The translations under genes and the position numbers were made by a program. Below the pieces are notes generated by a model. It was not told where the DNA came from, searched no databases, and saw only the letters and a program-made list of their open reading frames with translations. This document shows positions 1 to 7,400 of a stretch of DNA of 21,913 nucleotides, piece by piece; the stretch's first letter is position 1, and the number at the start of each line of letters is the position of its first letter. The DNA lies in NCBI GenBank assembly GCA_964369165.1, contig CAYJFE010000045.1, positions 1-21,913 on the forward strand, in the 5' to 3' direction. The DNA comes from CAYJAZ01 sp964369165 (GTDB lineage Bacteria; Desulfobacterota; Desulfovibrionia; Desulfovibrionales; Desulfovibrionaceae).

Positions 1-58
1 AGCGCAGCAAAGTAAGCTTTCTTAATCATGAGCTTGCGAATAAATCTTTAGCGAAAGT

Positions 59-88
59 GGGTAGACTATAACATCTACCCTCTTTTTA
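59..88 (+). terminator. Hairpin terminator at the left edge
   Basis: A perfect 7-bp stem GGGTAGA/TCTACCC (59-65 with 74-80, 8-nt loop) is followed on the plus strand by TCTTTTTA. This is the form of an intrinsic terminator for a plus-strand gene ending to the left. It abuts the stop codon of the minus-strand branching enzyme. On the minus strand the stem is followed by ACTTTCGC, so it is a poor terminator in that direction. Positions 1-58 are too short to assign to a gene; one plus frame stops at 13-15 and another at 23-25. Confidence 0.6.
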
Positions 89-2512
89 TTCCCTCACAAG
101 CACAAGGCCAGTAAGCGGAGGCAGATAGAGCTCAATATCTTGCTCAAAAACACCGCTTTCTGCTTTTGTGAAATGCTCGACTTTATTTTTTGCTGTCAAG
201 TTTGCATGGCCAGCGTAAATACTTTCATCAGAAGAAAAAATTTCAGTGTATTTCCCAGGACTTACCTTAAATTCAATACGCGCTGCCTCTTCTTCATGAA
301 AATTATATACGCATAAAAGATTTTTGCGCTCAAAGGCAAGCACTCTTTTCCCTTCATCGCAAAAACGTGAAAGTGGCATATAATCGTAAAAATCAGTCGG
401 TGCAAGCTCCAGCATATCTTTATGAAAATTATCTAAGGCCTTGTAGTGCAATAACCCGTCAAGGCGCAAAGCCCATTGTCTGTAAGGATTCACATCGGCA
501 TCAATCCATTCAGGGTGGCCAAATTCATTGCCCATAAAATTCATATAGCCCTTATCTGCCGTCAAGAAAACAAGCAATTTCATAAGCTTATTCAAAGCTA
601 CACCGCGCGAAACAGCCCAATTTTCTGTAAAGGCTGACATATGAAAATACATAGCGTCGCCAATAATACGCCAAATCATCGCATCTTCTCCATTGATGCA
701 TTGATCGTGACACTCCACATAAGATATTGTTTTATCATAATTTCTATGATTAGTGCACTCGTGCCACAATTTCCACATTGGCTGACCTTCTTCTATATAT
801 TTCGCCCACATATCGGGAATACCCATAGCAAAACGATAGTCAAAGCCAAGTCCGCCCTTTTCTGGCGCAGATGTTATGCCTGGCGCACCGCTAAATTCTT
901 CTGCAATACTGAGAGCTTGCGAATTTAATTCGTGAATAAGTGTATTGGCTAATTGTAAATAAAGTATGCCACTTTTGTTGCGCCTATTGCAATTATCTTT
1001 TGTATAAAAACAAGCATTTACATGACTAAAATCGTCGCCAAAACCTTCGTCTTCAAAAACCATGCTCCCCACAGCATCAAAGCGGAAGCCATCAATTTTA
1101 AATTCTTCCATCCAATATCGGCAATTTGACAATAAAAATCGACGAGTTATCTTTTTATTATAATCAAAAAAGGCTGTGCCCCATTGTGTCTGCCTTGACG
1201 AAGAAAAAAGAAAATCTCCAGTATCGTAGCGCACAAGGCCTTGTTCTGTATTTGGCGTGGCGTGGCTGTGGACTATATCTAAAAGCACTGAAATTCCAAG
1301 TTCATGTGCTGTATCGACTAGCTCTTTAAATTCATCAAGCGTGCCAAATCTATGTGAAGGCGCAAAATAGGAAGCCACTTGATAGCCAAAAGATTTGTAG
1401 AGCGGGTGCTCAGGAATGCCCATAAGCTGAATAGTATTAAAGCCAGCTTCTTTAATAAGTGGCAGAGTATGCTTTGTAAAATAGCTGTAAGAGCCAAATC
1501 CGCGTGCAGTTTCAGAAGATTTGTCGATATTATCTTTTGCCATACCCACATGAGCTTCATAAATTATAGGCTTTCCGCTCAATTTTGGACTTTCATGCTT
1601 GAAGACATAAGGTTTTTCGGGCTTATAAAATCTTGCACACCATTGATTTTCATCATCTTTATTCTGCTCTACCCAATTAGCAAGGGCTGGCACTCTTGTT
1701 TGCCTGCCTTCCATATATTTGCCGTAGAGGTGGATTTCATAAAACATAGTGTGATAAAATGTTTCATACGGTACTTTCACTGACCAATAGCCATTTTTTT
1801 CTTTATTATAGGCTATGCTTTGCCAATTCCCAAAATTATTTGCATCGTAGGCAAGATATACTTCTGTGGCATCTGGTGCATATTCTCGGCAAAGCCAATA
1901 ATCCTCATTATTTTCATTTTTATGTATAATTCCAAGCTCTTTGTGCAAGGAAGCATATTTTTTTAAGCTTGAATATTTTTTTTCTATTCTATTAACTTCT
2001 TTCTTATAACTCTCTTCTTCTTCTTTTAGAATGGGGTGATAATTGAGAAGTTCTATATCTTGCAAGGGAGAATGCGGATAATTTTTATCAAATTCTACTG
2101 CCTTTGAATAAGAAATTTCACCGCCCATAAGTTCACACGAAGCACAAAGAAAAAGCGAGTTCATAGAATCCGCATAACGAAATGCCGCGGCAATATGTTC
2201 ATGCAAGCACGCGAAAACCATTGTTTTCTTTGCTTCAAGAAGAGTACCAAAATAAGCCCTTTTAGGAAAATTTATAGGCAAAGGATTAGGCAAAAGGGCG
2301 TGATTTTTTTCATCTTTTGTGCAGATATTAAATGCAATTTCCACCATAGCTTTTGAAATTTTTGCACTGGCACTTACAATAATATATATAAATTCAATAT
2401 CTTTTGGGAGCTTACCTTCAAAATACGAGCCTTCTGCATAGATAATAGGGGCTTCTGCTTCTTTTTTTGAAAGAGATGAGGCGATTTTTAGAGAAATTTT
2501 ATTTGTGGGCAT
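86..2512 (-). CDS. glgB: 1,4-alpha-glucan branching enzyme (GH13, subfamily 8-like)
   Basis: A cytoplasmic enzyme that cuts an alpha-1,4-glucan chain and rejoins it through an alpha-1,6 bond, making branches in glycogen. Numbered from the ATG at 2510-2512 (808 aa), a CBM48-like domain covers about 200-285 and the GH13 barrel about 316-690. The four GH13 regions are visible: DIVHSH (D412), GFRFDAV (nucleophile D479), AEE (E538/E539, acid/base) and ECHDQ (H602-D603). The sequence YEAHVG and the pattern SFGYQV resemble the eukaryote-like GH13_8 group rather than the E. coli type. The first ~190 residues do not match any domain I recognise and end in a lysine/glutamate-rich, probably helical stretch. 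This start is chosen because AAGGA (2520-2524) lies 7 nt upstream; a GTG at 2552-2554 would add 14 residues but has no clear ribosome site. No other glg gene is nearby. The family call is firm; the subfamily is a judgement. Confidence 0.9.
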   Translation of the reverse strand: MPTNKISLKIASSLSKKEAEAPIIYAEGSYFEGKLPKDIEFIYIIVSASAKISKAMVEIAFNICTKDEKNHALLPNPLPINFPKRAYFGTLLEAKKTMVFACLHEHIAAAFRYADSMNSLFLCASCELMGGEISYSKAVEFDKNYPHSPLQDIELLNYHPILKEEEESYKKEVNRIEKKYSSLKKYASLHKELGIIHKNENNEDYWLCREYAPDATEVYLAYDANNFGNWQSIAYNKEKNGYWSVKVPYETFYHTMFYEIHLYGKYMEGRQTRVPALANWVEQNKDDENQWCARFYKPEKPYVFKHESPKLSGKPIIYEAHVGMAKDNIDKSSETARGFGSYSYFTKHTLPLIKEAGFNTIQLMGIPEHPLYKSFGYQVASYFAPSHRFGTLDEFKELVDTAHELGISVLLDIVHSHATPNTEQGLVRYDTGDFLFSSSRQTQWGTAFFDYNKKITRRFLLSNCRYWMEEFKIDGFRFDAVGSMVFEDEGFGDDFSHVNACFYTKDNCNRRNKSGILYLQLANTLIHELNSQALSIAEEFSGAPGITSAPEKGGLGFDYRFAMGIPDMWAKYIEEGQPMWKLWHECTNHRNYDKTISYVECHDQCINGEDAMIWRIIGDAMYFHMSAFTENWAVSRGVALNKLMKLLVFLTADKGYMNFMGNEFGHPEWIDADVNPYRQWALRLDGLLHYKALDNFHKDMLELAPTDFYDYMPLSRFCDEGKRVLAFERKNLLCVYNFHEEEAARIEFKVSPGKYTEIFSSDESIYAGHANLTAKNKVEHFTKAESGVFEQDIELYLPPLTGLVLVRE

Positions 2513-2613
2513 AGTGTGATCCTTAAAGCGTATAATAAAATCTAGCATCTTCACACTTTTCTGGCAAGCGAAATAAAAGTCATCTTCAACTAAAATTACT
2601 ATTCATTTTCTTA

Positions 2614-2639
2614 TTGACTTTCTTTAACTTTGCTATAAA
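2614..2639 (+). promoter_or_regulatory. Possible promoter of the thioredoxin/CcdA operon
   Basis: TTGACT (2614-2619) and TATAAA (2634-2639) resemble -35 and -10 boxes, but the 14-nt spacer is shorter than usual for a sigma-70 promoter. A weaker TTATTG at 2611-2616 would give 17 nt. The position suits a leader of about 70 nt before the ATG at 2716. This is a weak call from sequence only. Confidence 0.3.
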
Positions 2640-2682
2640 GTGATTTTCATATCACATAGACATATTGATATTTTTCAATATG
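2640..2682. repeat. Two inverted repeats in the redox operon leader (possible operator)
   Basis: GTGAT/ATCAC (2640-2644 and 2651-2655, 6-nt loop) is followed by a perfect 8-bp inverted repeat CATATTGA/TCAATATG (2661-2668 and 2675-2682, 6-nt centre). Both lie between the -10-like box and the thioredoxin start. The second is a 22-bp AT-rich dyad of the size bound by dimeric repressors such as ArsR/SmtB proteins. It could equally be an RNA hairpin. No regulator gene is in the window. Confidence 0.45.
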
Positions 2683-2715
2683 TACAAAGATATTTTACTA
2701 TCTCAAGGATACAGT

Positions 2716-3240
2716 ATGAACAAAAATATAAAAATCCTCGCACCTATTCTTATTATGCTTGTTATTGCAGGTATTTGGTTTGCAAAAAACCTGCCTTCTT
2801 CAAGTGGACACGATCAAGTGGCGGGGCAAAATCAAGAAAATCTACAATTTCCACTCACGGTTTCTTCCGTTGATTTTGATGAATTAAGCAAAAATAATAT
2901 GCCAATTATTATAGATTTTGGTGCAGATTCTTGTATTCCCTGCAAGGAAATGGCACCTGTTTTAGCACTTTTAAACAGTGAAATGCAAGAAAAAGCTATT
3001 ATACAATTTGTTGATGTGTGGAAAAATCCTGAGGGTGCAGACAGTTTGCCTTTGCAAGTTATTCCTACACAATTCTTTATCACAGCGGATAATAAGCCCT
3101 ATGTGCCTTCAAAAGATTTAGGCATACAATTCACCATGTACACGCATAGAGATACGGACGAACATCTTTACACAGTGCATCAAGGAGGCCTCACTGAAGA
3201 GCAAATGCGACTTATTTTGGCTGATATGGGCGTAAACTAA
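2716..3240 (+). CDS. Membrane-anchored thioredoxin-like protein
   Basis: A 174-residue protein with an N-terminal hydrophobic segment (about residues 6-23) that should anchor it with the rest in the periplasm. A thioredoxin fold follows, with the active-site pair C73-I-P-C76 and the cis-proline P117 in the context VIPTQFF. It probably exchanges disulfides with a periplasmic target and is kept reduced by the CcdA-type protein encoded next. The start at 2716 is chosen because AAGGA (2705-2709) sits 6 nt upstream; the in-frame ATG at 2665 would place 17 extra residues before the anchor and lacks such a site. The stop codon overlaps the next start (TAATG), which indicates translational coupling. 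The natural partner of this protein is not known. Confidence 0.85.
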   Translation: MNKNIKILAPILIMLVIAGIWFAKNLPSSSGHDQVAGQNQENLQFPLTVSSVDFDELSKNNMPIIIDFGADSCIPCKEMAPVLALLNSEMQEKAIIQFVDVWKNPEGADSLPLQVIPTQFFITADNKPYVPSKDLGIQFTMYTHRDTDEHLYTVHQGGLTEEQMRLILADMGVN

Positions 3241-3929
3241 TGGACGCACTCTTAGTAGAACTTTCAAATATGCTCACAGCATCTGTGTGGCTTGCTCCCT
3301 TTATTGCTTTTGTGGCTGGCATTTTGACTTCCTTCACGCCCTGCTCTCTCTCGTCAATTCCGCTTGTTATCGGCTATGTTGGCGGAAATGGCTTGCATGA
3401 CACAAAAAAAGCTTTCAAACTTTCCTTTATTTTTGCCCTTGGTTCGGCAGTCACCTTCACAGCTTTAGGTGTTTTAGCCGCTTTAGCAGGCAATTTAATA
3501 GGCACGCAAATGAGTGCGTGGTATCTCTTTTTGGGCATTATTATGGTGCTTATGGCTTTGCAGACTTGGGGCATTTATGATTTTATTCCCTCATCTTATC
3601 TTTTATCAAAAAATACTAAAAGAGGGCAGATTGGCGCATTTATCGCTGGCATATTAGGCGGTATATTTTCCTCCCCTTGTTCAACGCCTATCCTTATAGC
3701 ATTATTGACAATTGTTGCTTCAAAAGGAAGTTTGGCTTATGGAGTTCTACTGCTCTTGCTTTATTCTGTAGGGCATGGAATTTTGGCTGTTTTTGCAGGC
3801 ACTTCAATTGGTTTTGTACAAAAACTTTCTGCAAATCCAAGCTATGCAAGGGCAGGCAGTATTATAAAAATTATTATGGGAACTTGTATCTTGCTTATAG
3901 GTTTTTATATGTTTTATTTAGGTTTTTAA
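3240..3929 (+). CDS. ccdA: CcdA/DsbD-type transmembrane electron transfer protein
   Basis: A 229-residue integral membrane protein with about six hydrophobic segments. Two cysteines sit in matching motifs at the starts of the two halves: SFTPCSLSSIP (C35) and FSSPCSTPI (C147). This internal pseudo-symmetry with a pair of Pro-Cys motifs is typical of the CcdA family, which passes electrons from cytoplasmic thioredoxin across the membrane to periplasmic thioredoxin-like proteins. Its position between a membrane-anchored thioredoxin-like gene and a soluble thioredoxin-like gene supports that role. It overlaps the upstream stop by one base. Whether the final substrate is cytochrome c maturation or general periplasmic reduction cannot be told; no cytochrome maturation genes are adjacent. 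Confidence 0.9.
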   Translation: MDALLVELSNMLTASVWLAPFIAFVAGILTSFTPCSLSSIPLVIGYVGGNGLHDTKKAFKLSFIFALGSAVTFTALGVLAALAGNLIGTQMSAWYLFLGIIMVLMALQTWGIYDFIPSSYLLSKNTKRGQIGAFIAGILGGIFSSPCSTPILIALLTIVASKGSLAYGVLLLLLYSVGHGILAVFAGTSIGFVQKLSANPSYARAGSIIKIIMGTCILLIGFYMFYLGF

Positions 3930-3980
3930 AAAATAACACAATTTTTAGCGCAAAACACTTGCTATTGAAAGGAGAAAGAA

Positions 3981-4328
3981 ATGGGAATTTTCGGATTTGG
4001 AAAGAAAAAAGAAGAAAAATGTAATTATGGCGGCGGCATGAGCATTCCGCAAATGCCTAAAGCTGAAAAAGGCGCATCTTTAGAAAAATCAATCATAGTG
4101 CTTGGAACTGGCTGTGCTAAGTGTCATGAACAAACAGCCATCACGCAAAATGCTTTGAATAGCTTAAATATTGATGAGAAAGTTGAACATATTACAGATC
4201 TTCAAACTATTGCTGCCTATGGTATTATGACAACTCCTGCTTTGGTGATTGACAATGTGCTTGTTGGTTCTGGCAAAGTTTTTAAAGAAGATGAGGTTAT
4301 TTCTGCTATTAAGCAAATCAGAGGCTAG
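3981..4328 (+). CDS. Small thioredoxin-like (redox-active disulfide) protein
   Basis: A 115-residue protein without a signal peptide, so probably cytoplasmic. After a lysine-rich leader it has a short thioredoxin fold from about residue 36: the active site is C45-A-K-C48 after the strand SIIVLG, and the cis-proline is P86 in MTTPALVI. These features match the small redox-active disulfide protein family, often encoded beside CcdA-like or permease genes. An extra cysteine, C14, lies in the leader before a GGGM stretch. The ribosome site AAAGGAG (3968-3974) is 6 nt from the ATG. A 51-nt gap without a terminator separates it from the CcdA gene, so it is likely the third gene of the same operon and may be the cytoplasmic electron donor. 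Confidence 0.85.
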   Translation: MGIFGFGKKKEEKCNYGGGMSIPQMPKAEKGASLEKSIIVLGTGCAKCHEQTAITQNALNSLNIDEKVEHITDLQTIAAYGIMTTPALVIDNVLVGSGKVFKEDEVISAIKQIRG

Positions 4329-4375
4329 ACGACACCCTCTCGAAATCATCTAAGTCCTAAAAAAATAAAATTTAA

Positions 4376-4420
4376 AATAAAAAATCACGGTAAGTTTTTG
4401 GCTCACCGTGATTTTTTATT
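4376..4420. terminator. Bidirectional terminator between the redox operon and adhesin A
   Basis: Two perfect 16-nt arms (4376-4391 and 4405-4420) containing ATCACGGT/ACCGTGAT surround a 13-nt loop. U-rich tracts occur at both ends, so the hairpin can stop the plus-strand operon and the minus-strand adhesin. A near copy lies downstream of adhesin B at 11924-11960. Confidence 0.9.
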
Positions 4421-4450
4421 CTTTTGATTATAAGGGATTATATCAAAATA

Positions 4451-7400
4451 TTATAATTTGATGAAAGAATCGTCTGTGCCCAAATCATCTTGAATGTCAG
4501 CCACATCTTCGCCTGCACCTACAAGAGTGATAGTTTGTTGAATGTCGCCTATTGACAATTCAATAATAGCATCGTCGCCTTCTTGTGTGATAGTTACATT
4601 TTCTTTACTCAAACCAAGGCCAGATAGATCTAATAGATCATGCTCTTGATCAAAGTTATGGATAGTGTCATTACCGCTTCCTAGCGCGTCATCAAAGCTG
4701 ATAATATCATCAACATTGCCTGTAAATTCGCTGCCGTCAGCTAATTCAACTGTTCTATAGCTGCCTTCTTCGCCTGTACTATCTAAGAAGATAGTATCGT
4801 CCCCTGAGCCACCATAGATTGTGTCAGCGCCTGTGCCCGCAAAGATGATGTCAGCACCTTCACCGCCATAGATTGTGTCATCACCGCCAAGGCCTAAGAT
4901 AATATCGTCACCGTCACCACCGAAGATAAGGTCATCGCCATCGTGCAAGGATTCCATATCAAATGCAGCTTCTGCCAAATCGTTCACGTCCATTTCTTTA
5001 GCTGCAGCTATGAAATCTTCAACAAAAGCTTCTGAATCCGTAATTTCTAAAGTGGTAGTGGCTGTACTTTCTGTGTTAACAGTATAACCTTCGCTCGTTG
5101 TCATGCCAAGAACATCTATTGCAAGATCAGCAAGCAAGTCACTATTTGCATCGCCAATAATAAAGTCATTGCCACCTTGAGCATGGATAATATCATCGCC
5201 TGTACCTGCAAGAAGCAAGTCTGAATCGCCAGCATCGCTTGATACTGTGCTATCTAACCAATCAGGGTAGTTTTGAATATATTCAATAACCATTTGATCA
5301 GTCACTTCTACACCAAGCTTGCTTTCAAGAGCATTTATAAGATCTTCTTTCTTATAGTCACCTAGCATTACGTCATTACCGTGTGAACTTGTACCAATAC
5401 TGGTGCTTCCTTGGCTCGTTGCAATCTCACCCTCTGCAGGCTTGAACAGATCGCTAATATTACTGTCTTCTACGATTACAGAGTTATGGCCTGTTTCTGG
5501 ATCTACAGTAGTAGTATCAAATCTATCAAGCATATTTTGATTAGCACCAGATCCAACGCCAACAGCTTGAATTTTATCTTCTTGACCTTCTGTAGCTACA
5601 TTTATTGGAACTTTTTGACCATTAACAAGATAAGGATTTCCTGTTGTTGGATGCATAACATAAAGAGGATTACCATCAGCATCTGTAGCTTGCTCATATT
5701 CAATTCCCATTGCGTCAAGCAACTTAGTATATGCTATCTCACGTTCAAGTTCACTATCGTAAGGCACACCATCAGTGATAAGGAAAGCTTCGTTTGTGAA
5801 ACCTTCTTGTGATACTTGCTCAAACCATTCAGCTGCAGTTTCAAAACCTTGGTGGTATTCAGTTCCCCAGTGGAAACCTGTTTGATTGCCATTTAAAGGA
5901 TTATAAACATCATCAGCATTTTGGTTTGGATCTTTTAAAGCTTCTGTAAGCTCTTCGTGTGCATTTTTGTCGTAGTTGAATTCACCAGTTTCTGCATCGT
6001 ATGATACACCAACAGAACTCATTGCTAAGATTTCTGCAATTTGTGAATATATTTCATCTGAGCTCATTCCAGCAAAATCAGCAGGATCTATGGTTTCAAT
6101 ATAGGTAGCACCACTACTTTGATTATCACCAGAGTTCTTAACATCGCTTGCACCATTTTCACTTCTTTCCCAGAAAGTAGTTACAAGTAAGTTTACTTCG
6201 CCGCCTAAGTCACTAGTTGCATGAGTGTGTAATGTATTCACAATAAAATCAGAGATTGCATCACAGGCTTGCCCAAGACGAGAAACAGTGTCAGCTATGC
6301 CATCGCCATCAGTGTCATAATCATCAATATCACGATTGTCATCATCATACATAGAGCCAGAATTATCAAGAATAATGGCAATATTATAGTTAGCGCCTGG
6401 CTGAATGGTTTGTACTGTGTCACTATCAAGGCCAACAAGCATATTTGCTGATGTATCGCCACGTGATGCTTCAATACTGAAATCAGTTGTGTCACCATCG
6501 CTATCTTTTACTGTTATTTGAACATCTTTTTGACCGTCTTCTGGAATACCTGTGATGGTTGAAGTCCAAAGATCACCGCCATTAGTACCTTCTGTAAGCG
6601 TTGTAGTATAGCCATTCTCATCTGTTACAACAAGACTGCTTGAACCATTTTCATTGACTGAAACTGAGCCACCCTCACCTGCTGTCCAAGAACCGTCTTC
6701 ATTATAGGTGAATGTAACACCATCAATAGTAAGTTCTTTTCCTGCACCATCATCAGCAGCAAAATCAATATTAAGAATAGTTGTTGCTGTGTCGGTTGTA
6801 GTTTCTGTGGTGATTGAGTTCACATTACTATGATCGCTTGGCGCATCGTCAACAATGTTTAAATCAACTTTTGTAGTGGTTTGGTTGCCGTTTGCGTCTT
6901 GAATTACTAATTCATACTGGGTTACAGCATCTGTTTCACGGCCATTGTCAGCAGAATTTGGATCATCGTATGCTTTTGTTTGTGTAAAATAGAGACTACC
7001 ATCAGCACTGACTGAGAATTCACCGTATTCAGATTTTGGAAGTTCACCTTCTACAAAGCTCATGCCTTCTGGAAGAGTGATATCTACTTTCACAGCCACA
7101 TTCAAATTAAAGTCTTCAGTAGTTACTTCGCCTGTTTCTTCATGAGGAGTAAGCGTTACATCATCCACATTGATTGTTAAGCTAGCTGAGGATTTGTCGC
7201 CGTCTGCATCAGTAATTGTATAGTCAAATTCAAAGCTAACATCAGTCATTGTAGAATCTGGATTTGATTCAAAGGTATAGTTACCATTTTTATCAAAAGT
7301 GATTGTGCCAGCTGTAGATGAGAATTTAGCAACTTCGTCACCTGTAGTAGGCATTGTTGCCCAACCAAGAGGCGCTTTGACGCTATCAAGAGTAGTTTCG

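Noticed and set aside
641..928. Plus-strand open frame opposite the branching enzyme gene
   Set aside because: It lies wholly inside a well-supported GH13 coding sequence on the other strand and shows no family features.
4781..5210. CRISPR array or non-coding tandem repeats
   Set aside because: The periodic DNA pattern is explained by 9-codon RTX repeats in a continuous reading frame; there are no fixed direct repeats with unique spacers.
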